Positions 48,950-59,807 of a stretch of DNA of 64,000 nt are shown one piece after another; the first letter of the stretch is position 1, and each line of letters opens with the position of its first letter. The DNA comes from Purshia tridentata (taxonomy: Eukaryota > Streptophyta > Magnoliopsida > Rosales > Rosaceae). The stretch covers positions 1-64,000 of the forward strand of contig QANT01006963.1 in assembly GCA_003254885.1 (NCBI GenBank), in the 5' to 3' direction. The notes beneath the pieces are model-generated. The model ran no database searches. It was not told the DNA's origin and worked only from the letters and a program-made list of their open reading frames with translations. The position numbers and the translations under genes are program-made.

Positions 48950-51292
48950 ATGGCGACGTTTCTCTCCAATTCTCTTCTTCCTTCACTGCTCTTCTTCTTC
49001 TTCCTCTCATTATGCAATTTTTCAGCTCAAGCAGTATCGCAGACCAGCGATCAGACGCTGAAGACCTTCATTTTCCGAGTCGACAGGCACTCTAAGCCGT
49101 CGATTTTCCCGACCCACTACCACTGGTACGCATCGGAGTTCGCCGACCCACCTCAAATCCTTCACTTATACGACACTGTCTTCCATGGCTTCTCTGCGGC
49201 TCTCACCTCAGACCAAGTTGCCTCCATCAGCAACCACCCTTCTGTCCTCGCAGTCTTGGAAGACCGTCGCCGCCAGCTCCACACCACTCGCTCTCCCCAG
49301 TTCTTGGGGCTCCGAAACCAGCGCGGCCTCTGGTCCGAATCCGACTACGGCTCTGACGTCATCGTAGGAGTGTTTGACACCGGAATTTGGCCGGAGCGAC
49401 GGAGCTTCTCGGATAAGAATCTGGGTCCGATCCCTCGCAAATGGAAAGGGGTTTGCGAGACCGGAACGATGTTCACAACAAAAAGTTGCAACAAGAAGCT
49501 GATCGGAGCTCGATTTTTCATCAAGGGGCACGAAGCGGCGGCCAATGCTGGCGGACCCATAAGCGCAATCAACGACACAGTGGAGTACCGGTCGCCGAGA
49601 GACGCCGATGGCCATGGGACCCACACTGCGTCCACGGCCGCCGGACGGTACGCCTTCCAGGCCAGCATGTCCGGCTACGCCTCTGGAATCGCGAAGGGAG
49701 TCGCTCCCAAAGCTCGCTTGGCAGTCTACAAGGTCTGCTGGAAGGACTCGGGTTGCTTCGACTCCGATATATTGGCCGCTTTCGATGCTGCCGTGAACGA
49801 CGGCGTCGACGTGATCTCCATCTCGATTGGAGGCGGCGACGGCCTTTCTTCGCCGTACTATCTCGACCCAATTGCAATCGGATCCTACGGCGCCGTTTCG
49901 AAGGGAGTGTTCGTATCGTCTTCAGCTGGAAATGATGGACCGAACGGCATGTCGGTGACGAACCTCGCGCCGTGGATCACGACGGTGGGTGCAGGCACAA
50001 TTGACCGGAACTTCCCGGCTGTGGTGACTTTGGGTGACGGCCGGAGACTCTCCGGCGTGTCTTTGTACGCCGGAGCGCCGCTGAAGGGAAAGATGTACCC
50101 ACTAATTTATCCCGGGAAATCGGGTATGCTGTCTGCTTCGCTGTGCATGGAGAACTCCCTGGACCCTCGTTTGGTGAGAGGTAAAATTGTAATTTGCGAC
50201 CGGGGGAGCAGTCCTCGAGTGGCCAAAGGCTTGGTAGTGAAGAAAGCTGGCGGAGTTGGAATGATTCTCGCTAACGGAATTTCTAACGGCGAAGGTTTAG
50301 TCGGCGACGCCCACATTCTTCCCACCTGCGCCGTAGGGGCTGACGAAGGTGACGCTGTCAAGGTCTACGTGGCGTCTACTAAAACTGCCACCGCGACAAT
50401 CGATTTCCAGGGGACTGTGATTGGAATCAAGCCGGCTCCGGTGGTGGCTTCGTTCTCAGGCAGAGGGCCAAACGCGTTGAACCCGGAGATACTCAAGCCG
50501 GATCTTACCGCCCCGGGAGTCAACATTTTAGCTGCTTGGACAGACGCGGTGGGGCCCACTGGGCTCGACACTGACAAGAGGAAAACGGAATTCAACATCC
50601 TCTCGGGAACCTCAATGGCTTGCCCTCACGTCAGCGGCGCCGCGGCTCTGCTCAAGTCGGCGCACCCGGATTGGTCCCCGGCGGCGATAAGATCGGCGAT
50701 GATGACGACAGCTAGCGTCACTGATAATCGAAACCGTACCCTGACTGATGAAGCTACCGGAAAACCATCCACGCCTTATGATTTGGGTGCGGGTCATTTG
50801 AATTTGGCTCGGGCTATGGACCCGGGTCTCCTCTACGACATCACCAACGACGAGTACGTTCACTTCCTCTGCTCCCTCGGGTACGGGCCGAGAGTCATTC
50901 AGGTTATCACTCGGTCGCAGCCCAATTGCCCAGCGAGAAAGCCATCGCCGGAGAATCTCAACTACCCATCTATCGCTGCCTTGTTTACGACTTCGGCGTC
51001 GGGTCCGTCCAGCAAGACGTTCATTCGGACCGTGACGAATGTGGGTCAACCCAACGCCATGTACCGGCCCAGAATCGAGGCCCCGAAAGGTGTGGTGGTT
51101 GTGGTGAAGCCGTCGAGTCTAGTATTTACTCAGGCGGTGAAGAAGCGGAGCTTTGTGGTGACGGTGACGGTGGACAGGAAGAATCTGTTGTTGGGCGAAT
51201 CGGGTGCTGTGTTCGGATCACTGTATTGGAGCGATGGGGGGAAGCACGTGGTTCGGAGCCCCATCGTGGTGACAGAAATGGATCCGTTGTAG
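48950..51292 (+). CDS. SBT1.6: Subtilisin-like serine protease, SBT1.6 type
   Basis: An intronless frame gives 780 residues from the ATG at 48,950. An in-frame ATG exists at 48,878, but the chosen start places a good signal peptide (MATFLSNSLLPSLLFFFFLS) at the very N-terminus. An I9 inhibitor propeptide (about 36-115) precedes the catalytic domain. The catalytic residues are all present: Asp143 in VGVFDTGIWPE, His222 in DGHGTHTAS, the oxyanion Asn328 in SSAGNDGPNG and Ser555 in LSGTSMACPHVSG. A protease-associated insert (about 365-475) lies between them, and a fibronectin-III-like domain ends the protein at SPIVVTEMDPL. These enzymes are secreted to the cell wall and process or degrade extracellular proteins. 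Identity to Arabidopsis At4g34980 (SLP2/SBT1.6) appears high from memory. Base composition is markedly more GC-rich than the surroundings. Confidence 0.95.
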   Translation: MATFLSNSLLPSLLFFFFLSLCNFSAQAVSQTSDQTLKTFIFRVDRHSKPSIFPTHYHWYASEFADPPQILHLYDTVFHGFSAALTSDQVASISNHPSVLAVLEDRRRQLHTTRSPQFLGLRNQRGLWSESDYGSDVIVGVFDTGIWPERRSFSDKNLGPIPRKWKGVCETGTMFTTKSCNKKLIGARFFIKGHEAAANAGGPISAINDTVEYRSPRDADGHGTHTASTAAGRYAFQASMSGYASGIAKGVAPKARLAVYKVCWKDSGCFDSDILAAFDAAVNDGVDVISISIGGGDGLSSPYYLDPIAIGSYGAVSKGVFVSSSAGNDGPNGMSVTNLAPWITTVGAGTIDRNFPAVVTLGDGRRLSGVSLYAGAPLKGKMYPLIYPGKSGMLSASLCMENSLDPRLVRGKIVICDRGSSPRVAKGLVVKKAGGVGMILANGISNGEGLVGDAHILPTCAVGADEGDAVKVYVASTKTATATIDFQGTVIGIKPAPVVASFSGRGPNALNPEILKPDLTAPGVNILAAWTDAVGPTGLDTDKRKTEFNILSGTSMACPHVSGAAALLKSAHPDWSPAAIRSAMMTTASVTDNRNRTLTDEATGKPSTPYDLGAGHLNLARAMDPGLLYDITNDEYVHFLCSLGYGPRVIQVITRSQPNCPARKPSPENLNYPSIAALFTTSASGPSSKTFIRTVTNVGQPNAMYRPRIEAPKGVVVVVKPSSLVFTQAVKKRSFVVTVTVDRKNLLLGESGAVFGSLYWSDGGKHVVRSPIVVTEMDPL

Positions 51293-54200
51293 AATTAGAA
51301 ACGGCAAGCGCGATCATGTCGTTTTGATCGTTGCAAGGGTAGGTGTCGAAGTTGGTCTACGTGTAGTAGAGGCTTTCGTGGGTTGTAACTTGTAACTTGT
51401 AGTGTGAAATTTTCATTTTTGTTTTTTTTCAATTATAAATTCTCAGGTGTGCTTGTAGACTTATAGACGTCTATATAATATACTCGATAATATGAGAAGG
51501 TTATTTGAATGCCGAAGCATTTTTATTTAATAAATACATGGGTTCACAATTTGGCGGGTAGAGGGCCTTCAAACTGTTCATAAGGGCAATGAAGTTGGTT
51601 TTGACTTTCAAGTAGCACAGCTGTTACCCTCTTTTATAAATTTCATGTACTAAGCTTTGGTTTAATTATGAGAAGAATGAATAATCTTCAACTTGTTATT
51701 CACAAACTTTGATACATATGAAGTCTACATGTGTATAGCAATTACTTACGTACGTGAATGACTGTATTTGTTGTGAGTTAATTAATTGCTTTTATATTTC
51801 AGTGGAAGATGATTCTGATATTCTCCACTGTAACCCACGAATGTTTTTTTTAATGGTTTAGTTAATTCAAATAATGAATCAATTTCGATGTGGAATCTGC
51901 ATACATGGTACGTATAAAAACAAGAGCAACAGGTCAAAATAGTTTATATTTATAACATATATATGAGAGAATCAAAGACTCAAAAATAATATAATATATA
52001 AATAAAATGTTTTTTCATTTTATTTAGACCTTAATTTGATTTCTGAAACTATATAGTATATAGTTCATTTGACATGGTAAGGGCCTCGTATGCCTCAATT
52101 TTCGCTTAATTTACCTAATTTAATTATGTCACCTATATATGTACTACATGTGGCAAAATGATGAGACAAGGGACCCTGCCAAGTACCACCCTAATTTAAG
52201 AGGGGAGGCCCTGTGATGGAACCTCACTGAGGAGAAAAACCGGTAGACCCAAGCACAAAAGATTTGTACCCCATATATAATTTCACCCTTCTAGGTCGTC
52301 ACTTCATCTTTTTCGACCATCAATAATTGAACAAATTAACTTTTCATTTATTTGATGGAAGTCTTTTCATAGAAAAACAAATGAATTCAAGAGAAATATC
52401 AAAAGTGTCATACATTTTCTCATTCACTGTTCACATTATATGAATGGTAGATGAAGTTCATTTGTTACATAAATTATTATTTATCATTGATTTAAAAATA
52501 TAATTACAGTTTAACCTAACTAGTTTTGACGGTTATGAGTTGATGCTGTGGTAACAAAATTGTTCAATTTTTTTTCATTATAAGAAAAAAAAAAGTTCGA
52601 ATCCGAATGTTACTTCTTCCACTTAAATCGATTTATAAAACTCTGTTAACGATGCTTTTATTCATGCCTTAAAATGCTTGCAATTTACTCTTTGCTTTTT
52701 ACTTTTTGGCCAGCAGTTTAAGCATTTCTTTAATTCACGGTTTCACATGCAATTCTCTACTTGATGCTATATAAAGTTATCTTTTTTTTTTGGTAAGAAT
52801 ATAAAGTTATCTTTGCTAGTTAAACTAAGTTGTTTTGGACACACCAACACAAACACAAACAAACAAACAATGGTGAATGAGCGAGTTATATACACACTAC
52901 TAATAATAATTTGATGGTTGATAGTGAAAGATGGTAGGAAATTTCATAGTAAAAGACAAGATCCAACGCTCAGAACTCTCTAAGGCAAACAATGGCTCGG
53001 ATACACAGATGTTGGGCTGGATTGTCAAGTGGGTTTGCCAGCCGATATTATCATGGCCCATTAAGCAATTTTGCATTAAAGTCCATACCAAATTATGCAG
53101 AAAGCATTGAGTACATAATTTTTTCAAGCACTAGTCAATGAATGGGACAGTGATGTTAACCATGCCAACATATTACTCCATTGCAGGCCTTGATGAAGCT
53201 GCCAAAATGGGTATTGGAATGAAGCATTGCCATGGCCTTTATGGGTTGAAGGGTTTCCTTTTAGAGCAGAGCACAAGCCACCCACTTCGATCTATCAACT
53301 TCAGGACCAAGAAATGAGGAACATTTGTGGGGGGGTTTTATCACAGCAAGTAGAAGCAGAGAGAGCTAGAAATTAATGGATCATACAAGGTATGGAGGTT
53401 GATGCTGATGGTTGTGCGCAAACTTTCACTGTTTTTGGAATTTGAACTTGAGGCACATAAAACCAAGGTGGTACGTAACTTGGCCTTTTTTTAGTTTGTA
53501 AAACTCTATTGCAATTTGGACCAATTGCCCTAGTGATGGACCCAAGTGAGGCTTATTGACTCTTCAATCTTTATATCTAAAGTTTTTTTGATATGGATAG
53601 GTCGTCTTTATAAAAACATATTAAGTGACGGTTTTACTTTATTATAATTAAAAAAAGTGATAAATTTACTTTTTTACTGTTAAAATAAGTAACGGTTAAG
53701 TTTTTCAATAATAGAATAAATGATGGGTGCATTTTTCCATTACTTAAAAAACTAAATAATGAGTTTACTTGTAGAGCTTATTAGAATTACTGACAGATTC
53801 TTTCAGAGTAATAAAACTTGAATCTTTCAGTCCGCTATCCTACTACCATAGTAATTTCCTTTGCCCATTTTGGTGCAAGTTGCCTAGTTTGACATACTGT
53901 TAGGCCCAACACAACATGGGCTTATAAGTTTGGTTATACCATTACGAGGTATGCTATGCATGCTGTGTGATTTATTAATTTATTTAAATAATAATATGTC
54001 TATAATTATTAATATTTTAAATAATTTTTTTAAAATAAGATAAACATTAAAATTTAAATAAATTTTAATATAACACACACAGAATAATGTTTATAATTTT
54101 TAGTCGTTATTAAAAGGACAGTAAAATTACTTACAATGCAACCTAAATTAAATCTCCTCCTCAAATCATAAATAAATAAAAAACTTTTTTCAGTAACAAT

Positions 54201-54590
54201 GCAAATTGCAACACATTGCTCTTTGTCCTTTAAAGTCAAATCTGAGACTACTACTTTGACCTAAAAATATCTACAACGAGCCAAACTGTACAATTACAAA
54301 GCTTGAATTCGTGGCTGGCAGTGGCTAGTACAGTGTACAGATATTAATGTGGGTGAGACAAACAGTTACTTTTTTCTGAACACCCGTCTCCCGCGGTGAT
54401 TACGCGGCAAGTACAACTGACGCCACTTGTCACTCTTCAACCTTCTTCCTCACAGCTCTCAAGACTCAACCGACACGCTCCTCCATTTACTTAATCTCTA
54501 CGCTTTCTCCAATACTAAATACCCCCAATTTCTCTCGCTCTGTCCCAGAATCTTAAAAAAAAAAATTCAAGCTCCGACTGACCAACAACC
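51293..54590. other. Intergenic region between SBT1.6 and ERD7-like gene
   Basis: AT-rich DNA with the subtilase 3' region at its start. I see no gene. The segment near 53,160-53,340 is less AT-rich and could be an untranslated or relic sequence, but it gives no recognisable peptide or RNA fold. The final 200 bases hold the ERD7-like promoter, with a CCGAC dehydration-responsive core at 54,470-54,474, possibly already within the transcribed leader. Confidence 0.5.
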
Positions 54591-57113
54591 ATGGCTGCAA
54601 ACCGCAACTCTCTCTACCCACAAGTCATTGTTTCAAACCCAGAAGCCACTTCTCCTTACTCTTCAGCGTCCTCGTCGCTCTACCCTTCAGTTGACATGAA
54701 CAACCTCGCCGAGAACCTCTTTCCTGAAGATGACACCGTTTCACATGAAAACCCAGTTACCCAATCCTCCGAAGAAGTCATGGTCAAGATTCCAGGGACC
54801 ATAGTCCACCTTATAGAGAAAGACTCTAGCATCGAGCTAGCCTGTGGGGAGCTTACCATAGTTAGTCTCCGGCAAGGGGGTAACGTAGTCGCGGTTCTCG
54901 CCCGTGTCGGGGATGAGATTCAATGGCCGCTGGCGAGAGACGAAGCGGCTGTGAAGCTCGATCATTCCCACTACTTCTTCGCTCTTCGTGTCCCGGCAAA
55001 TGGGTCGTCGGAAAATGATGAAATTAAGAGCTCAAAAGTTGATAAAGACCGGTGCGAGTTGCTGAACTACGGATTGACTATTGCGTCGAAGGGGCAAGAC
55101 GGTTTGCTGAAGGAACTTGATCGGATTTTGGAGACGTATAGCTGTTTTTCGGAGCAGAAGTTGGAGGGGTTGGGGCACTGGGAAGTTTTGGATGGGTCGA
55201 TTGCGAGGGAGACCTCGCCGGAGGAGATGGAGAAGAAGGAGATGAAGGAGTTGATGGTTGAGAAGTCGGCTGCTTACTGGACGACGTTGGCTCCGAATGT
55301 GGAGGATTACAGTGGGCGCTTGGCGAGGATGATTGCGGCGGGTTCGGGTCAGCTGATCAGAGGGATTTTGTGGTGTGGGGATGTGACGGTGGATAGGTTG
55401 AAGTGGGGGAATGAGTTTTTGAAGATTAGGATGGGACAGAGATCGCAATCGGATATTAGTCCAGAAGCCTTGAAGAGGATGCAAAGGTCTGGTCTTATCA
55501 TTTTGGGAATTTTTTTTTGTTTGCTTCTCATTGTGTTTGAATGATTAAGTGTTGGATTTTAAAGTTGTGAACTTTATATATTATAACCCTGTTTTTCTTT
55601 TTGGTTACTACTTGATTTCCAGTAGTAACATGATGCAAAGATTTGATATTTGATTATTCAGGATTGTTTTGAACCTGGTTTTTAGTTTCTTAGTTTAGGA
55701 TCGAGTTTGGATGATTGGGTATTAGATTTTAAAGTTGTCAACTTTATATATTAGACCCCTGTATTTCCTGTGTGTTAGTACTACTGCAACCGTGTGTAAC
55801 ATACTCGTATGATTTTTCAGGGTGAAGAAGTTGACAAAGATGTCAGAGAAAGTGGCATCTGGAATCCTTTCTGGGGTTGTTAAAGTATCTGGATTCTTCA
55901 CAAGTTCGATAGTTAACTCTAAAGTGGGCAAGAAATTTTTTAGCCTTCTTCCTGGAGAAATTATCCTTGCTTCCTTGGATGGGTTCAGTAAGTCTTTTAT
56001 CTCATACACTTGAATACTTTGGATACTGTGGATTTTCTATCAATAGGCTTCTTTGAGCTTGGTTCTCATTTTTTTTGGAGGACTTCTGAATACTTGTTTT
56101 GGAAGTATTATTGTTCGGGGACAGATTTTCTGTGGGATTCACTAGCTATAGTTGTCTTGTATTGGTGAGAAAATGGAAGTGTGATGTTTAGCTTTGATTT
56201 AGATTTTGATAGCTGAGTTATGCAGGAGCCGAAATTGTTTAAGTTGGGGTGGGAGTTTCAACTAGAAAAATTAGAATATAACTTTGTTTTTATATTTTGG
56301 AGTTCCAGTAACTAGAATTGGTGACACTCTTGTGCTCAATGTTAATTGTTTGTGTGATCAGGCAAGGTCTGTGATGCTGTTGAAGTTTCTGGAAGGAATG
56401 TCATGTCAACCACATCAACTGTCACCACTGGACTTGTTTCACAGAGGTAATTCTAAATTTGACTGTGAGAATTCATGCTCTGAATTGAATCCTTATCACT
56501 TGATGATTTATATGCCATAATCACTATAATGTGCATTCATAATTTTAAAATGAACAACTAGTTCGAGTAGCTAGCATTCAATTTTATGGTGGTGGTGCTG
56601 TGTCTATTCTGTGGGATGTTCATATTGCTATCAGGTGGAGGGCTGCCTTTAAAACAGCTCGTCCCTCTAATTCTGACACTTTGATAAGGGCATGTTTTGA
56701 GAACCTTATCTTGAAATATAGCCCACTATTGGATCTGAATACTGCTAGCTTGATTTTTAGGACTAGTTCAATGCAAAATAGGTGAGATTTGGATCTGGTT
56801 TTCTTGTTTAATTGAGACTGTTTTTGGCCATAATGTTCAAATCACTGTTTCTTTTGTTTTCTTCACTATGATTGTTCATGCGGAGCAATCAAATGGCTGA
56901 AGCTGAAAGTGATATCTTCATTGCAGGTATGGAGAACCAGCAGCGAAGATCACGAACGAAGGGCTTGATGCTGCAGGGCACGCGATAGGGACTGCTTGGG
57001 CCGTGTTCAAGATAAGAAAGGCTTTAAACCCCAAGAGTGTGCTCAAGCCTACAACTCTTGCCAAAGCTGCTGCTGAAGGAAATTCCTCCAAGTCGAAGTC
57101 TAAATCTAAGTGA
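54591..57113 (+). CDS. ERD7-like senescence/dehydration-associated protein
   Basis: Four exons (54591-55486, 55821-55987, 56362-56446, 56927-57113) encode 444 residues with consistent phases. The N-terminal 70 residues are Ser/Pro-rich and poorly ordered. A conserved block, VMVKIPGTIVHLIEKDSSIELACGELTIV, starts near 64. The C-terminal senescence domain (about 235-425) begins at EKSAAYWTTLAPNVEDYSGRLARMIAAGSGQLIRGILWC and continues through SGILSGVVKVSGFFTSSIVNSK and AAKITNEGLDAAGHAIGTAWAVFKIRKALNPKS. The tail is Lys/Ser-rich (SSKSKSKSK). Relatives such as Arabidopsis ERD7 rise in drought, cold and senescence, and have been linked to membrane lipid remodelling. The 3' end of this gene is duplicated 2 kb downstream as a fragment. 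Confidence 0.94.
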
Positions 57114-58894
57114 TGGCTGCTTAGATTGTATTGGTAGCTGTATGAGATTGTATTTATTTTGTTACTTCAGATTGATGGATTTTTTCAATATAGGAAAGGT
57201 TGTGTCCATATTTTTGGTTTTTATCTATTGATTGATTTCTCCTCACAAAGCTAAAGTGTGCAAATATGACGCTAATATAAAAGTCACTTTTGAGTGGAAT
57301 CTTCATATACGCCATCAAACCAACAGTGGTTCACAAGTATGAGCGTTGTCAAGATAAAATTTTTATCTGGCAAGTATAAGTAGCATATATAAGTATGTGA
57401 AGTTTGAACTATTAAATTGTAAAATTTTAAATTAAATTAAATAGGTATTTAGCCTTTTGATTAATGAGAAATCCACATCCATCAATGATTCAAAATTGTT
57501 ATGGATCAGAGGGTTGGTGGCGCAAAGGGGTAGTAGCCATGGGGTTGGGTCTGGTTTGGAAAGTTTTTATAGACTCATGTTAACTGGGCTTAAGCTCAGC
57601 TTGTGCACAGAATGGACCATGGCCTTACTGGCTGCCAAAGGCCATAAGAGATTGTCGTACATTGATAAGGTGGTGGTGGATTTCATTCGTCAGCACGGCT
57701 TGGATGGAATCAGATGAGGATGATGTCTGCATTATTCCGAGCAAGGATGATATATTAAGCTCCATCATCAAACTCCAAACAGAGGGATTCTACCCACAGC
57801 TAAATTTAATTAGGTTAATTGATTTTAGATACCAAATTTTAATAATTTTTTAGTTTAGCTACCAAAATTTAATAGTATTTTAAATTAAATACTAATTGAA
57901 AAGTCAAACATAATAATATAGTAAAGTGTACTTTAATTCACAAATATTATATCACATGCCACTACAATAAATATATATATATATTACATCTGTACTATTA
58001 CATTAATCTATACTATATTGTATTAAAACTTAAAAAAATTAATCCAATCACATCTTAATTGTGACTATCTTACAATTTAGTTGTGATTGTCTTGATAAGT
58101 TAAAAGAAACGACTCTCACCACTATACTAAGTAGTACTTTGAGTAAAAATATTACTTTGACCTCTATTTATACTATATTGTAGTACAATTTTTCTTTAAA
58201 AAAATTTCGATTCAGTCACAATCTAACTGTAACTGTATCACAATTTAGCAATTAATGTCGTTTAGTCATAACTAAATTTGAAATTGAATGTCATACAATC
58301 ACAACTAAAACTGAAGTTGAGACTATATTAACTAATTTCCAAGACAATATAAAAGTATCAAGCGCAATTTTGTCAAAACTTTATAAATTTTATCTAAGAT
58401 CTATCATATGTGGGCCAAAGAATAATAGAAGGGCAAATTTGTCAAATAAATAAAGCCCAAAACAAATGGGCTGTAAGTTTGTGACCTATTCTAAAAATCA
58501 AGTTCATTAGTTAGTAGTTAAATCTAAAAATTATGAACAAAACTGATTTTTTTAAAAAGTATTGAAACTAAATATTTAATCCTAAATTTCTAACATTTGA
58601 TTCGCTTACTGTTGCAGCTACTAGACAAGAATGACAAAGAAGCCAAGAATGATAAACAAAAAGCCATAATATAGTTTAATTTCAGACTAGCCATTATAAT
58701 TTGATAAATAGTTTAAGCTCTTGTATTTCTATTGTAAATTGCTTGTTTTTTTGAAATATGAGTGGCATGACATGAATACCTTGTTAGGGTTGAAAGTTTC
58801 CATACAAGTTACGAGTATCGATAGAGTTGGTCCTATATGAAGAGGTAAATCAAACAGAATTGGGGACGGAGGATTCAAACACATGAATTCTTGT

Positions 58895-58985
58895 AAATAA
58901 GATTGTTAGACAACCATTGTATCTTAAAAACTTAAACGGTTAAACATAAGTCAACAATGTATATCAAGCTAACATCTAATCATTA
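58895..58985. repeat. Short fragment of a repeat family, also at window end
   Basis: TGTTAGACAACCATTGTATC followed by TTAAAAACTTAAACGGT recurs, with a few changes, at 63,966-64,000. There it directly follows GTTCCGATACCA, which resembles an LTR-element primer binding site read in reverse. The copies look like old, short fragments of a TRIM- or LTR-type fossil; no coding parts are seen. Confidence 0.4.
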
Positions 58986-59098
58986 ATTAGCAACTAAAAT
59001 TGTCATGCATGGATCAACATGATATAATATTATGGGTCCCTCCATTTATCTCATCAGACTCAGCAAGCCATGTCATGCATGGATCAGCATGATCCTAC

Positions 59099-59380
59099 GA
59101 TACGAAAGGCTTTAAAACCCCAAGAGTGGCTCAAGCCTACAACTCTTGGCAAAGCTGCTGCTGAAGCAATTCCTCCAAGTCGAAGTCTAAATCTAAGTGA
59201 TGGCTGCTTAGATTGTCTTGGTAGCTGTATGCTATTGTATTTATTTCTTACTTTATAGATTGATGATTTTTCAATATAAAAGGATGTGACGCTAATCTTC
59301 ATGTTGTGTCACTTTTAAATGGAATCTTCATAAATGTCATCATCAAACCAACAGTGTTTCACAAGTGGCACTGCATTTTG
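59099..59380 (+). pseudogene. Duplicated 3'-end fragment of the ERD7-like gene
   Basis: From about 59,102 the sequence repeats the last exon and 3' untranslated region of the ERD7-like gene (57,017-57,330). GAAAGGCTTTAAA, CAAGCCTACAACTCTTG, AAGCTGCTGCTGAAG, TCCAAGTCGAAGTCTAAATC and the following TAAGTGATGGCTGCTTAGATTG all recur in order. It has single-base indels relative to the source (for example an extra A in GGCTTTAAAACCCC and a missing base in GAGTGGCTCAAG), so it does not read as the same protein. No upstream exons of the source gene are present. It is a truncated local duplication that still contained genomic 3' flank, so it is not obviously a retrocopy. Confidence 0.92.
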
Positions 59381-59807
59381 TGGTCTTATTACTGTGTTGT
59401 AGTGGAATCTTCATATTGCTATCAAAGTAGGATATTGATGGTACACAAAGGGCTTGTTTCACTGGTGGGAATCTGACAGTTGCCACTAAGGCCTCTGAGC
59501 TCAGCTGCCTGTGGCCCTGTGCTACTAAAGCCACAATGGGTTTTGGTTCATCTTGCTGGTTTACGAAGAAAAAGATGCAAAATATGAGAATTACCCAATT
59601 CCTGAAATTATAGAAGGAATGCATGAAGTTGAATGGAACATGGAAGGGGTTAATGCAAAAGTTGTACTTCTTATTGCTTCCTGGAAGTCTTTTCAACATT
59701 TGTTTTTCTTCTTTCTTTTTCTTATCCATCTCTCTCATAGCTACAGTCAGTCACTGAATATATACTTTTATAACTCTATAATTTATAAACCACAAAAGCA
59801 CGAGTCT

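Larger units (their letters stand above)
57114..59807. other. Intergenic region between ERD7-like gene and AAP
   Basis: Holds the ERD7-like 3' region, an unidentified 86-codon frame at 57,457-57,717 that I do not call a gene, very AT-rich DNA at 57,800-58,600, and the ERD7-like fragment at about 59,099-59,380. Around 58,895-58,985 the sequence TTAGACAACCATTGTATC...AAACTTAAACGGTTAAAC matches the start of a repeat at the right edge of the window (63,956-64,000). Confidence 0.5.

Noticed and set aside
49208-51317. Several long open frames antisense to, or in other frames of, the subtilase
   Set aside because: The subtilase gene is GC-rich, which suppresses stops in all frames; the peptides are low-complexity Arg/Pro-rich and match no family.
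52540-52630. A GTTCGAATCC motif suggesting a second tRNA
   Set aside because: No acceptor or anticodon stem can be formed around it; at most it is SINE debris.
55032-55484. A 150-codon antisense frame in the ERD7-like exon 1
   Set aside because: It is a shadow of the coding strand, Leu/Arg/Pro-rich, with no recognisable domain.
57457-57717. An 86-codon frame downstream of the ERD7-like gene
   Set aside because: No recognisable domain, no splice-linked partner exon and no relation to neighbours; it remains unidentified.
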